Positions 6,376-13,939 of a DNA stretch of 33,751 bases are shown here, one piece after another. The position numbers and the translations under genes were made by a program. The DNA comes from a virus. The notes under the pieces are model-generated. The model had not been told where the DNA came from and made no database searches. It saw nothing but the letters and a program-made list of their open reading frames with translations. How positions within the stretch are numbered: the first letter of the stretch is position 1; every line of letters starts with the position of its first letter. The stretch is taken from positions 1-33,751 of IMG/VR virus record IMGVR_UViG_3300017763_000081. One strand, given 5' to 3'.

Positions 6376-6834
6376 ATGTCAAGAACAACCTTTTCAGGTC
6401 CCGTTGCCTCAACTAACGGATTTGTGCCTTCAGGACCTTCAACAGCGGTCAATGCTACAGCAACTATTACAGCACAGAATCTTCAAGTAGGATATATTAC
6501 TTCTACTTCAGGAGCTGCAACAACTATCACTCTACCTATTACTACTACAGCCGGTGCGGTTACAGGAGTCTCTCAGCAAATGCTTGCGGTAAGGGGACAA
6601 CAATTTTCTTTTATAGTAGATAACACAGGCGGTGCTAACAATGTAACAATCGCTTTAGGTACTGGCGGGTCATTATCTGATGCCGCTACTATTGCTGCTT
6701 CTGCAGTTGCTTTTGGTAGATTAGTAGTTGCTTCTGGTGCTACTGGTATGGCTCAATTTACTATGATGTTTACTGGTGGTGATGGAGTATCTCCTGGTTC
6801 AGCTACAGGTTACACACTTACACGTACAGCTTAA
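6376..6834 (+). CDS. Gly/Thr/Ala-rich structural protein
   Basis: I start this gene at the ATG at 6376, which has GGAGAA six bases upstream, instead of the in-frame TTG at 6358, whose codons overlap that ribosome binding site. The 152-residue product begins MSRTTFSGPVASTNGFVPSG and is almost free of charged residues. It is rich in Gly, Ala, Thr and Ser with a repeating beta-strand rhythm (AATTITLPITTTAG, NNVTIALGTGGSL). It heads the operon after the leader element. Such proteins accompany head and tail genes in marine phages and are probably virion components (head fibre or decoration); the exact role is unknown. Confidence 0.68.
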   Translation: MSRTTFSGPVASTNGFVPSGPSTAVNATATITAQNLQVGYITSTSGAATTITLPITTTAGAVTGVSQQMLAVRGQQFSFIVDNTGGANNVTIALGTGGSLSDAATIAASAVAFGRLVVASGATGMAQFTMMFTGGDGVSPGSATGYTLTRTA

Positions 6835-6848
6835 TAGGAGAATAGACA

Positions 6849-7460
6849 ATGGCTATAACAACAGATATATGGGCCGTCACTCCTAGCTTTTCAGCTACGT
6901 TATTCCGAGCCGCTGGTGCTATTGGTGGTGCAGGAGATATAACACTACTCACTAATCAGCCTCTAGATAATGGGGCTGGTTATAAGATTCTATTTACTTG
7001 TGCAGGAGACGCAACTGCCGCTACATTTACTATTACTGGATATGTGGCTGGGGATTTATCTCAGTCTGTAACTACTGAAACTGTAGCTGGTGTTAATGCT
7101 GACACCGCAACTTCCGTAAACTATTACTCTAAAATTACTAGCATCTCATCAGATGCAGCGGTAGCATCCAATGTAAGTATTGGTAATGCTATTGCTGATG
7201 GCATGGCTCTACCTAGAGCTAGACTAAAAGGATTTTATTTTGTAGGTTCTGCAGGAGCAGGTAGTGTCACATTAACCTTAGATGGTAATGCGGCATCAGA
7301 TAGAGTTTTATTAAGTATAGCTACTCCAGCTAACGTAGAGTCACAACAGATGGCTTTACCAGGCGATGGAATTTTAATTAACGGAAATGAGCCACAGACA
7401 ACGTTTGGAGTAATAACTCAAACAACAGCCGTGACATCATTAACGGTATTCTGTGGATAA
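6849..7460 (+). CDS. Beta-rich structural protein
   Basis: A 203-residue protein starting behind AGGAG. It is low in charge and rich in Ala, Thr, Gly and Val with alternating hydrophobic residues (MAITTDIWAVTPSFSATLFR, then GYKILFTCAGDATAATFTIT). It ends in a strand-like QTTAVTSLTVFCG. Composition matches the neighbouring gene upstream, suggesting two parts of one virion structure. I see no signal peptide or enzymatic motif. A minor structural or fibre-associated protein is most likely; function is not known. Confidence 0.68.
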   Translation: MAITTDIWAVTPSFSATLFRAAGAIGGAGDITLLTNQPLDNGAGYKILFTCAGDATAATFTITGYVAGDLSQSVTTETVAGVNADTATSVNYYSKITSISSDAAVASNVSIGNAIADGMALPRARLKGFYFVGSAGAGSVTLTLDGNAASDRVLLSIATPANVESQQMALPGDGILINGNEPQTTFGVITQTTAVTSLTVFCG

Positions 7461-7463
7461 GCT

Positions 7464-7550
7464 ATGGAAGAAGAGCCCAAACCAATCAGCAATGAGGAAC
7501 GCCTTGAGCAATTGAGGCGTTGGTTTGAATCACTAGGAGATTGTGTGTAA
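7464..7550 (+). CDS. Candidate 28-residue small protein
   Basis: This ORF fills the gap between two structural genes exactly: it starts three bases after one stop, and its own stop is directly followed by the next ATG. The peptide begins MEEEPKPISNEERLEQLRRW and would form one amphipathic helix. The upstream ribosome binding signal is weak, so translation may depend on coupling. The tight tiling supports it as real, but it could be chance. Confidence 0.45.
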   Translation: MEEEPKPISNEERLEQLRRWFESLGDCV

Positions 7551-7847
7551 ATGGCAACAACTAGAAAAAAAGGAATGGGAATTAAGACTTCGGTTAAGTC
7601 TGGTAATTTTAGAAAGACTAAATCTGGAGCGGGGATGACAAAGAAAGGTGTAAAAGCCTATCGAGCTGCAAACCCAGGTTCTAAACTTAAAACAGCGGTA
7701 ACGGGAAAAGTTAAGAAAGGTTCTAAAGATGCAAAACGACGTAAGTCATTTTGTGCAAGGTCTGCAGGACAAATGAAACAATTTCCAAAAGCTGCTAAAA
7801 ATCCTAATTCTAGATTGCGACAAGCACGCAGAAGATGGAAATGTTAA
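7551..7847 (+). CDS. Very basic small phage protein (possibly virion-associated)
   Basis: A 98-residue protein dominated by Lys and Arg, with AGGAGA upstream inside the previous small ORF. A recognisable part is GSKDAKRRKSFCARSAGQMK followed by NPNSRLRQARRRWKC at the C-terminus, a pattern I have seen in many aquatic phage proteins with no experimental role. Two conserved-looking cysteines (in SFCAR and the last residue) could bind metal or form a disulfide. It would bind nucleic acid non-specifically, so DNA packing in the capsid or ejection with DNA are reasonable ideas, but unproven. It is the first of a run of basic proteins up to 11038. Confidence 0.65.
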   Translation: MATTRKKGMGIKTSVKSGNFRKTKSGAGMTKKGVKAYRAANPGSKLKTAVTGKVKKGSKDAKRRKSFCARSAGQMKQFPKAAKNPNSRLRQARRRWKC

Positions 7848-7849
7848 AA

Positions 7850-8074
7850 ATGGATGAATCAACGAAACACTTATTAGACGCTACGTCTATCTTTACTGCT
7901 GTAGGCACTATGCTCTCATGGCTCCCTCATTTAGCTTCGCTTTTTACAATTGTATGGTTAGGTATTAGAATATATGAAACTAAAACTGTACAAAAGTTAG
8001 TAAAAGGAAAACCTAAAGTTGCAAAGGTAGAACCAAGAAAACCTCAAGCATCAAGCAATAGGGTAAAGAAGTAG
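7850..8074 (+). CDS. Holin-like single-membrane-segment protein
   Basis: I prefer the ATG at 7850 (GGAAA eight bases upstream, product beginning MDESTKHLLDATSIFTAVGT) over in-frame ATGs at 7835 and 7841, which overlap the previous gene. The 74-residue product has one clear hydrophobic stretch, about residues 12-40 (TAVGTMLSWLPHLASLFTIVWLGIRIYE), followed by a basic tail (VQKLVKGKPKVAKVEPRKPQ). The pattern T.HLLD..S..T..G....LP..A...SI.W..IRIYE is common in small phage membrane proteins usually annotated as holins. It is not next to the endolysin, so a role in lysis is uncertain. Confidence 0.6.
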   Translation: MDESTKHLLDATSIFTAVGTMLSWLPHLASLFTIVWLGIRIYETKTVQKLVKGKPKVAKVEPRKPQASSNRVKK

Positions 8075-8830
8075 ATGCCGACAGTAAGTAAAAAGCAAGA
8101 AAAGTTTATGCAGGCAGTGGCTAATAATCCAAAGTTTGCTAAAAAAGTAGGTGTTAATCAATCAATTGGACAGGAGTTTACTAAGGAGAACGGAATGAAA
8201 AAGAACTATATGTATGGTGGTAAAGTTAAAAAAATGATGGGTGGGGGTATGGCAGATAAAAGAGGTAGAGCCATGACTCGCATGGGTGCAGACGCAGGTG
8301 GTCGTGCTATGATGAATAAAGGTGGTGCTACTATGGCTGCTAAAGGTAAAAAAATGGCTGCAGGCGGTAATACATCTCGCATGAATAGAACAGAAGAATT
8401 AGGTCGCGTTGATGCTGAGCGTGCTGATACTGCATCTGGTCGTCGTAATCTTAGAGAAGAAAAAAGTCGTATTAGAGGCGAACTCGGTATGAAAATGGGT
8501 GGAGCCACAGCTGATAAAATGGGTCGTGCTATGGCTAAAGATAAAAAAGGCATGACAGATTCTCAAATGAGTGATGCAGCTGGACGCGCTATGAAAAAAG
8601 GCGGTAAAGTTAAAAAGCAAGGATACAATGCTAGACTTGATGATTCATTAGGAGCTAGAAAAGGTAAGAAAAAACAATCTATGAAAGCTCGTAGAGATGA
8701 GTCTAAAGGAATGAAAAAATCTGCAGGTAAAAAAGCTTATTCAGGTAATCGTAAATCAGCACAAGGTTCAGCATCTAAACGTGCAGATGGCATTGCTAGA
8801 AAAGGACGTACTAAAGGTAGAATGGTTTAA
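8075..8830 (+). CDS. Basic Gly/Met/Lys-rich virion-type protein
   Basis: A 251-residue protein. The first 35 residues form a distinct motif (VSKKQEKFMQAVANNPKFAK ... GVNQSIGQEF) that I recognise from many marine phage proteins of unknown function. The rest is low complexity, very rich in Lys, Gly, Met, Arg and Ala, with GG-containing repeats (MYGGKVKKMMGGGM, AMKKGGKVKKQG) and repeats of the GRAM type. It is probably disordered and DNA-binding. It may be packaged with the genome or act in head maturation; no catalytic motif is seen. It overlaps the next gene by one base (TAATG). Confidence 0.62.
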   Translation: MPTVSKKQEKFMQAVANNPKFAKKVGVNQSIGQEFTKENGMKKNYMYGGKVKKMMGGGMADKRGRAMTRMGADAGGRAMMNKGGATMAAKGKKMAAGGNTSRMNRTEELGRVDAERADTASGRRNLREEKSRIRGELGMKMGGATADKMGRAMAKDKKGMTDSQMSDAAGRAMKKGGKVKKQGYNARLDDSLGARKGKKKQSMKARRDESKGMKKSAGKKAYSGNRKSAQGSASKRADGIARKGRTKGRMV

Positions 8831-8985
8831 TGGCTAATAAAACTAAAGCTAAAGCTAAAAAACCGGCTTTTAAACCACACATGATGTATGACAAAAAAAC
8901 AGGTAAGGGTGTAAAAGCTCCTACTATGGCTAAACATTTAGCTTTAAAGAAAAAAGGCTATATACATAGGAAACCTAAGGCATGA
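8830..8985 (+). CDS. Small basic phage protein (51 residues)
   Basis: The ATG overlaps the previous stop (TAATG). The product has a Lys/Ala N-terminus and a more conserved-looking part, MMYDKKTGKGVKAPTMAKHL followed by ALKKKGYIHRKPKA. The pattern M.D.KTGK...A.T...HL.LKK.GY.H occurs in short phage proteins that I remember only as hypothetical. The one-base overlaps at both ends with other basic genes support it as a real member of this operon. Confidence 0.62.
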   Translation: MANKTKAKAKKPAFKPHMMYDKKTGKGVKAPTMAKHLALKKKGYIHRKPKA

Positions 8986-9149
8986 TGATTTCTAGAGGTA
9001 TGGGGATAATGAACCCTAAAAAAATGAAAAAAGGTGGAAGCGTAAAAAATGCTTGTTATCGTAAAGTAAAAGCAAGCTATAAAGTATTTCCTAGTGCTTA
9101 CGCTTCGGGTGCTATCGCTAAATGCAGGAAAAAGAAAGGTAAAAAGTAA
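8982..9149 (+). CDS. Small basic phage protein with FPSAYASGA motif
   Basis: A 55-residue product overlapping the previous gene by four bases and the next by one. The conserved centre is ACYRKVKASYKVFPSAYASG followed by AIAKCRKKKGKK, a motif of the type C..KVK..YKV.PSAYASGA...CRK that recurs in phage and some large-virus proteins of unknown function. The two cysteines flank the motif. The start could also be 8985 or 9000; the conserved part is unaffected. The N-terminal MKKGGSVKN carries the GG motif seen in several other proteins here. Confidence 0.68.
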   Translation: MMISRGMGIMNPKKMKKGGSVKNACYRKVKASYKVFPSAYASGAIAKCRKKKGKK

Positions 9150-9439
9150 TGGCTGTACGTAAAACCAAAAAAGGACTAGCTTTAAAACGTTGGTTTAAAG
9201 AAGATTGGAAAGACGTAAAGACTGGTAAAGCTTGTGGTAGAAAAAAAGGTGATGGAAGAGGAACTCCTTATTGCCGACCTAGTAAACGTGTATCTACTAA
9301 AACTCCAAAGACATCTGGAGAAATGACAGCAGCACAGAAAAAGTCTAGAATTGCACAAAAGAAAAGACTTGGACAACCAGCAGGTAAACCAAGAAGAGTT
9401 GCATCTCTTAGACGTAAAAGGACAACAAGGAAAACATAA
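9149..9439 (+). CDS. Basic protein, DUF5872-like
   Basis: A 96-residue, Lys/Arg-rich protein. LALKRWFKEDWKDVKTGKAC, then GRKKGDGRGTPYCRPSKRVS, then KTPKTSGEMTAAQKKSRIAQ is a pattern I associate with DUF5872, found in phages and large DNA viruses. Two cysteines (in GKACGRK and PYCRPS) are placed as they could be in a small metal-binding or disulfide-linked fold. It overlaps its neighbours by one base on each side. Function unknown; because it is so basic and sits among structural genes, I suggest DNA binding within the virion. Confidence 0.68.
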   Translation: MAVRKTKKGLALKRWFKEDWKDVKTGKACGRKKGDGRGTPYCRPSKRVSTKTPKTSGEMTAAQKKSRIAQKKRLGQPAGKPRRVASLRRKRTTRKT

Positions 9440-10122
9440 TGGCTACAACTGACACACATAATTTTAATTTAGACCTTAATCTTCTTGTAGAAGAAGCGTT
9501 TGAAAGGTGTGGGACAGAGTTAAGAACAGGATATGATTTAAGAACGGCTACGCGTAGCTTAAACTTATTAACTATTGAATGGGCTAACCGAGGTATAAAT
9601 CTATGGACAGTAGAACAAGGGGAGATAGCTCTTGTATCCGGTACAGCCACTTACGATTTGCCCGCGACTACCATCGACCTCATCAGCCAAGTCATAAGAA
9701 CTGGGACCGGAACACAACAGTCAGACATAGCTATTTCGAGGGTGTCAAATCCTACCTACGCATCTATACCAAGTAAGAATGACACGGGCAGACCGATACA
9801 AGTATATATAGATAGGCAAGCAGCAGTACCTAAAGTAACTATGTGGCCTATACCGGATGCTACTCAACCTTATACTTTTGTATATTGGATGCTAAAAAGA
9901 ATAGACGATGCTGGAACAGGAACAAATACACAACATATACCGTTTAGATTTTTACCGTGTTTAGTAGCAGGATTAGCGTATTATTTATCTATAAAAATAC
10001 CTGAAGCTGGAGATAGAACACAGTTTTTAAAATCAGAATATGAAGAGCAATGGTTGCTTGCATCTACAGAAGATAGAGAAAAAGCAACTTTAACTGTAGC
10101 ACCAAGAACATCATACATATAG
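9439..10122 (+). CDS. Head-to-tail adaptor-like protein (P22 gp4 type)
   Basis: A 227-residue soluble protein. It begins with an N-terminal helical region (FNLDLNLLVEEAFERCGTEL, then LRTATRSLNLLTIEWANRGI) and a beta region (GTATYDLPATTIDLISQVIR). Then comes a central segment predicted as strands (GRPIQVYIDRQAAVPKVTMW), and a helix near the end (RFLPCLVAGLAYYLSIKIPE) before EYEEQWLLASTEDRE. This pattern is one I associate with P22 gp4-type tail accessory or adaptor proteins in marine podoviruses, which attach below the portal and close the head. Length and position agree. The exact ring it forms is inferred. Confidence 0.65.
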   Translation: MATTDTHNFNLDLNLLVEEAFERCGTELRTGYDLRTATRSLNLLTIEWANRGINLWTVEQGEIALVSGTATYDLPATTIDLISQVIRTGTGTQQSDIAISRVSNPTYASIPSKNDTGRPIQVYIDRQAAVPKVTMWPIPDATQPYTFVYWMLKRIDDAGTGTNTQHIPFRFLPCLVAGLAYYLSIKIPEAGDRTQFLKSEYEEQWLLASTEDREKATLTVAPRTSYI

Positions 10123-10131
10123 GAGATTAGC

Positions 10132-10698
10132 ATGGCTGGACCAACTAAAGAAGAAATAAAAAAAATAATGAAAGACCCAAACTCACCCGAGAGAAAAATC
10201 TATGACAAAATGCTTAAATCCAATCCTTTATTTCCAGATTTAGATAAGGTAGGTAAACCTAAAAAACAAACTAAACCTAAAGAAAGTAAGATTTTAGATT
10301 TAGAAAAGAAAAAGCTCAAAGTACTAAAGACAACTCAATCGAAATTAAAAGATTTAGAAAATAAAATTCATAAAAAAGGAGAACCTTATGTTTTATCTCC
10401 AGCTAATCAGCCAAATCTTAAACAAGGTAAAGAAATGAAAAAAGCTATGAGACAAGATGCTAAAAATAAAAAAACAGGAGCTCCACATCTTAAAAGAACA
10501 AGCACTTATAAATTTAATAAAGGTGGTATGCCTGACCTTAGTGGTGATGGTGAAGTTACACAAAAAGATGTGTTAATAGGACGCGGTGTAATTAAGAAAA
10601 AAGCTGGTGGTAAAATTAAAGCTAAAAAAATGAATAAATGTAGAATGGATGGCATAGCTATTCGTGGTAAAACTAGAGCTAAACAAAGGAGTAAATAA
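10132..10698 (+). CDS. Lysine-rich protein with an EF-hand/dockerin-like loop
   Basis: A 188-residue, very basic protein, largely Lys-rich helix. Near residues 132-152 it has MPDLSGDGEVTQKDVLIGRG, in which DLSGDGEVTQKD (135-146) fits the EF-hand or dockerin calcium-loop pattern D-x-S-x-D-G-x-V-x-x-x-D. It ends with another GG-Lys segment (KKKAGGKIKAKK). In marine phage proteins the same M-P-D-L-T/S-G-D-G motif is common, with no assigned role. It may bind calcium and DNA. Start has GGAGAT upstream. Confidence 0.62.
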   Translation: MAGPTKEEIKKIMKDPNSPERKIYDKMLKSNPLFPDLDKVGKPKKQTKPKESKILDLEKKKLKVLKTTQSKLKDLENKIHKKGEPYVLSPANQPNLKQGKEMKKAMRQDAKNKKTGAPHLKRTSTYKFNKGGMPDLSGDGEVTQKDVLIGRGVIKKKAGGKIKAKKMNKCRMDGIAIRGKTRAKQRSK

Positions 10699-10699
10699 A

Positions 10700-11038
10700 A
10701 TGGCTGGAGATAAGAAAAAAAGTAAGTATTTAACCCCTGAACATGAGGCGCCAACGGCTGAAGAAGTAGCTTTTCCAATGGATAGACTTTTTAAAACAAA
10801 TCCAAATACAGCTAGAGGTATAACTAAAGATTATAACTCTGCCGTAAAGAAGGGATTTGATGGGACTGTAGATGACTATTATAATATGTCTCACAGAGGA
10901 GGAACTAAAAAGTATAATCCAGATAAAAAAGAAAATTTTTCTACGGGTAGACAGTTAAAAGCAAATAAACAAAAGAAAATAGTAAAAAAAGCATCAGGTG
11001 GAGTTATATTAGACAGAAATTATCTTAAAGGTAGATAA
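10700..11038 (+). CDS. Basic phage protein, unknown
   Basis: I start at 10700, where AAGGAG stands 8-9 bases upstream, and not at an upstream in-frame GTG that lies in the previous gene. The 112-residue product begins MAGDKKKSKYLTPEHEAPTA. It has a middle part likely helical (FKTNPNTARGITKDYNSAVK), then KKYNPDKKENFSTGRQLK and the C-terminal KKASGGVILDRNYLKGR, which carries the recurring GG-Val/Ile motif. No catalytic residues are evident. It shares its stop with the next start (TAATG). Confidence 0.62.
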   Translation: MAGDKKKSKYLTPEHEAPTAEEVAFPMDRLFKTNPNTARGITKDYNSAVKKGFDGTVDDYYNMSHRGGTKKYNPDKKENFSTGRQLKANKQKKIVKKASGGVILDRNYLKGR

Positions 11039-11406
11039 TGAGCAACAAGTACACCACTAATAAGAATGCAATAGCTGACTGTGATGTATGTGGATTTCAG
11101 TTTAAGCTTAAAAAATTAAAGGACTTGTATGTAAGGAAAACTAACACTCATATAAAAGCGTGTCCAGAGTGTTGGAATCCAGACCAACCACAGAATATGC
11201 AGGGTATGTATCCGGTTGAAGACCCACAAGCTGTAAGGGACCCAAGACCAGATAAAAGTTTTACACCAGATGGACCGTTTAGTAGTAGAGATATACAATG
11301 GGGGTGGAACCCAGTTGGGTCAGGTAATTTGTTAGCAATACCTGATATACCTGATAATTTAAAAGGTACCGGCGGTTTAGGTACTGTTACAGTAACGATA
11401 ACTTAG
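11038..11406 (+). CDS. Zinc-ribbon phage protein
   Basis: A 122-residue protein with two Cys pairs, CDVC at residues 15-18 and CPEC at about 42-45, separated by a basic, strand-rich linker, which is a zinc-ribbon arrangement. Following it is a conserved-looking WNPDQPQ ... YPVEDPQAVRDPRPDKS, then IQWGWNPVGSG, and a C-terminal GGLGTVTVTIT, which resembles the repeats of the protein at 13046. I have seen such zinc-ribbon proteins repeatedly between connector genes of marine podoviruses; function is unknown. A structural zinc-bound tail or connector protein is plausible. Confidence 0.68.
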   Translation: MSNKYTTNKNAIADCDVCGFQFKLKKLKDLYVRKTNTHIKACPECWNPDQPQNMQGMYPVEDPQAVRDPRPDKSFTPDGPFSSRDIQWGWNPVGSGNLLAIPDIPDNLKGTGGLGTVTVTIT

Positions 11407-11415
11407 GAGAAAGAT

Positions 11416-11595
11416 ATGGCTAAAGAAAATCAAACAAGAAAACCTAAAATGGTAGACGGGTTTGCTCAACCACAAGATGTACCTGTACCGAACTTTGCTG
11501 GGTATCCAGAAAAAGATATTAAGACAACAGGTGTAGAAACTCGTGGTAATGGTGCAGCTACTAAAGGCACTAAAGCTCGTGGACCAATGGCATAA
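11416..11595 (+). CDS. Small phage protein with TRGNGAATKGTKARGPMA tail
   Basis: A 59-residue ORF with GGAG seven to eight bases upstream, exactly filling the gap between the zinc-ribbon and the adaptor-like genes. It has a charged N-terminus, a middle DVPVPNFAGYPEKD and a Gly/Lys/Thr tail TRGNGAATKGTKARGPMA. That tail is frequent in short marine phage proteins of unknown role. The good ribosome binding site, consistent spacing and typical composition make it a real gene. Confidence 0.62.
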   Translation: MAKENQTRKPKMVDGFAQPQDVPVPNFAGYPEKDIKTTGVETRGNGAATKGTKARGPMA

Positions 11596-11604
11596 GGATA
11601 AGCA

Positions 11605-12264
11605 ATGACTTATACAGAATTAGTAGCAGCCGTGCAAAGTTATACTGAGAATCAGTATTCAACAACAGATATAAATATATTTATTCAAAACGCTGAGCAA
11701 AGAATATATAACACGACACAGCTACCTGACTTACGAAAAAATGTAACAGGTAAAATGACTACAGGTAATAAGTATATGGGGCTTCCTACAGATTGGTTGT
11801 CATCTTTTAGTATGGCTGTAATTGACCCGGTAACTAATGCATATACCTATCTATTAAATAAAGACGTAAATTTTATTAGAGAGTCTTTTCCTGATACAGA
11901 TACGCCTTTTTTTGGAAAACCAGAGTATTACTCTATTTTTGATGATACTGCAATGTTACTAGGACCAACACCGGATGCTGATTATGATACAGAATTACAT
12001 TATTACTACTATCCTGAAACTATTGTTACTGCTGGGTCTACTTGGTTGGGTAGTAACTTTGATAGTGCTCTTTTGTATGGGACTCTTTTGGAAGCAGCTG
12101 CATTTATGTTGTCAGAGCCTGATACGGTAGCTAACTATACAGCACGCTATCAAGAAGCAATGGGATTATTAACAGGATTAGGTGAAGGTAAAAATAGAAG
12201 AGATGCCTATAGAAGCGGTCAAGCAAGAATACCGGTTCCTGGGAGAGGCAGAAGAATAGGTTAA
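11605..12264 (+). CDS. Phage adaptor/connector-like protein
   Basis: A 219-residue soluble protein. It begins with MTYTELVAAVQSYTENQYST, then TDINIFIQNAEQRIYNTTQL. Strand-like segments follow around MGLPTDWLSSFSMAVI, FFGKPEYYSIFDDTAMLLGP and TELHYYYYPETIV, then a helix FDSALLYGTLLEAAAFM. The layout (helical start with IQ.AE.RI, central beta part with LP.D, Y.YYP, then a C-terminal helix over ALLYG.LLEAA.F) is that of a phage adaptor or head completion family found after portal or capsid in podoviruses. It is probably a second ring of the head-tail interface. Confidence 0.65.
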   Translation: MTYTELVAAVQSYTENQYSTTDINIFIQNAEQRIYNTTQLPDLRKNVTGKMTTGNKYMGLPTDWLSSFSMAVIDPVTNAYTYLLNKDVNFIRESFPDTDTPFFGKPEYYSIFDDTAMLLGPTPDADYDTELHYYYYPETIVTAGSTWLGSNFDSALLYGTLLEAAAFMLSEPDTVANYTARYQEAMGLLTGLGEGKNRRDAYRSGQARIPVPGRGRRIG

Positions 12265-12286
12265 TTTTAACTACGAAAGGGGTATA

Positions 12287-12571
12287 ATGGAACAATTAAA
12301 CTTAGGTGATTTAAATTTTGAGGTACATACAACATCTCACAGAGGGCATACACCAGAAGAAATAGCTGAGTTTGCGTTAGATAAAATTATGTATGTCAGC
12401 AAAGATGCAAATCCTTTAATAAAGGAACAAGCGGAAGCTTTTAAAGGGCATATTAGACACGTTCTAGTACACCATTTAAAAATAGCGGTGAAGTCAGACC
12501 GCACAACACTAGCGAATAAACTGCGTGAAGCGGGGCATTCAGAATTAATTAAATCAATTTTAGATTTGTAG
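12287..12571 (+). CDS. Small helical phage protein, unknown
   Basis: A 94-residue protein with AAAGGGG 7-8 bases upstream. Its sequence is mainly helical and contains several histidines (TTSHRGHTPEEIAEFALDKI, then AFKGHIRHVLVHHLKIAVKS). The same design, with RG.TPEEIAE.A..KI and a later helix, recurs in phage proteins of the T4-like and podovirus groups, but I know no function. It lies between connector-like and tail-like genes and may be a tail or assembly protein. Confidence 0.62.
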   Translation: MEQLNLGDLNFEVHTTSHRGHTPEEIAEFALDKIMYVSKDANPLIKEQAEAFKGHIRHVLVHHLKIAVKSDRTTLANKLREAGHSELIKSILDL

Positions 12572-12580
12572 GAGAAAAAC

Positions 12581-13033
12581 ATGGCAATTTCACAAGCAAT
12601 GTGTACGTCATTTAAAGTTGAATTGCTTAGCGGCGGTCATAACTTTAATACAGCAAACGTAGCACGTACTGTAAACACACAAGACTCGTTTAAGATAGCG
12701 TTATATACATCGTCAGCTTCTCTGGGTGCGGCAACAACAGCTTACACAGCATCAGGCGAAACATCAGGAACAGGATACTCTGCAACTGGACAAGCGTTAA
12801 CTATTTCAGCTGTCCCACAAGCAGACGGTACAACAGCGATTCTTAACTTTTCAACTGAAACTTGGACTACAGCGAGTATTACAGCTCGAGGTGCATTAAT
12901 TTATAATGATACTATGTCTGACACAGCTGTTGCAGTATTAGACTTTGGTGGAGATAAAACATCAACCGCGGGAGATTTCTCAGTAGTATTCCCAACATTT
13001 GATGCTACAAACGCAATTATACGTATAGCGTAA
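12581..13033 (+). CDS. Beta-rich tail-type structural protein
   Basis: A 150-residue protein behind AGGAG. It begins MAISQAMCTSFKVELLSGGH and then has strands rich in Ala, Thr, Ser (FKIALYTSSASLGAATTAYT, GYSATGQALTISAVPQADG). Its C-terminus, FDATNAIIRIA, is strand-like. The pattern SFK..LL.G.H.......D.FKIALYTSSA.L is typical of a family of short structural proteins in marine phages, probably tail or fibre components. No enzyme motif. Confidence 0.68.
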   Translation: MAISQAMCTSFKVELLSGGHNFNTANVARTVNTQDSFKIALYTSSASLGAATTAYTASGETSGTGYSATGQALTISAVPQADGTTAILNFSTETWTTASITARGALIYNDTMSDTAVAVLDFGGDKTSTAGDFSVVFPTFDATNAIIRIA

Positions 13034-13045
13034 TAGAGGTTTATT

Positions 13046-13939
13046 ATGGCTGACGCAATTATTCACCTAGGTGGGTATGGCTCGGGAGCTTGGGATACTG
13101 ATACTTGGGGTGAAACAGTAACTAATTTTACTGGCACCACAGGTTTAGGCAGTGTTACAACGTCAGCTAATGCTACCGCAAGTGTAACAGGACTAGCTGG
13201 TACGACAGCCTTAGGGGATGTCAGCTTTGCTATTATTGTTAACATGGCCGTTACAGGAGTGGTAGGCACAACTGGGTTAGGTACAACAACAGAAATTATT
13301 GCGGGTGGTGGAGCGTCACCAACGGGAGTAAGTGCAACAGGAAGCGTAGGTACTTCAACTGCGTCAGGCAAATCATCAACTACAGTAAGTGGTGTGGGTG
13401 GTACAACTGGACTTGGGTATGTAACATACGTAGAAACTTGGACTGGCTGGGGTTCTGGACCGTGGGGTCGAGGAACTTGGGGTAAACCGGTTATATTAGC
13501 AGTAGTAACGGGTGTAAGTGCAACAGGAGCTTTAGGAACTGCTACTGTAGATGCAGAATCATCACACACAGTTACGGGAGTTGTAGGAACAACTGGATTA
13601 GGAGCCGTATCTACTGTTTCAGATTCTGTAGTAGAAGCTGTTTTAGGAGACTTTGGTACAACCGCTCTTGGCACAGTTACTGTAGGAGCCAAAGCAACAG
13701 CGTCCGTAACAGGAGTGAGTGCGACAGCTACACCAGGCACTACTACTACTATTACGGAGAATAGAGTTCTGCCTGCAGGAGTAGCAGGAACAAGTGCAGC
13801 TGGCACGGCTAGCGTAAGTGGTAAAGCAACTGTAGATGTGACGGGGGTTAGTGGAACTTGTGAAACTAACGATTTTACTTTGGTATGGGGATTGATAGAC
13901 ACAGCTCAAGACCCTAAATGGACGAGGATAGTAGCATGA
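13046..13939 (+). CDS. Repetitive Gly/Thr/Val-rich tail structural protein
   Basis: A 297-residue protein made of degenerate repeats of about 20-25 residues with the core VTGV.GTTGLG.V or VSATG..GT.TV, seen at least eight times. Two Trp/Gly elements interrupt it: YGSGAWDTDTWGE near the N-terminus and WGSGPWGRGTWGKP near residue 137. It is nearly free of charged residues, so a beta-repeat fibre or spike is likely. The C-terminus switches to a short non-repeat VWGLIDTAQDPKWTRIVA. The coding repeats create a long antisense ORF, which is a shadow. Its stop overlaps the next start (ATGA). Confidence 0.68.
   Translation: MADAIIHLGGYGSGAWDTDTWGETVTNFTGTTGLGSVTTSANATASVTGLAGTTALGDVSFAIIVNMAVTGVVGTTGLGTTTEIIAGGGASPTGVSATGSVGTSTASGKSSTTVSGVGGTTGLGYVTYVETWTGWGSGPWGRGTWGKPVILAVVTGVSATGALGTATVDAESSHTVTGVVGTTGLGAVSTVSDSVVEAVLGDFGTTALGTVTVGAKATASVTGVSATATPGTTTTITENRVLPAGVAGTSAAGTASVSGKATVDVTGVSGTCETNDFTLVWGLIDTAQDPKWTRIVA

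Noticed and set aside
8206-8620. Two minus-strand open frames over the basic low-complexity gene
   Set aside because: They arise from the Lys/Gly-rich codon use of the + strand gene; all neighbours are on the + strand and no start signal is present.
10664-10699. Upstream GTG start for the gene at 10700
   Set aside because: It would overlap the previous gene, whereas ATG 10700 has AAGGAG at proper spacing.
13063-13902. A 279-residue open frame on the minus strand, rich in Pro, Val and Thr
   Set aside because: It is a mirror of the repeated Gly/Thr/Val codons of the gene on the + strand, with no ribosome binding site and composition explained by the repeats.
13046-13939. DNA-level tandem repeats as a separate repeat feature
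   Set aside because: The protein repeats are degenerate at DNA level and are already explained by the coding sequence.
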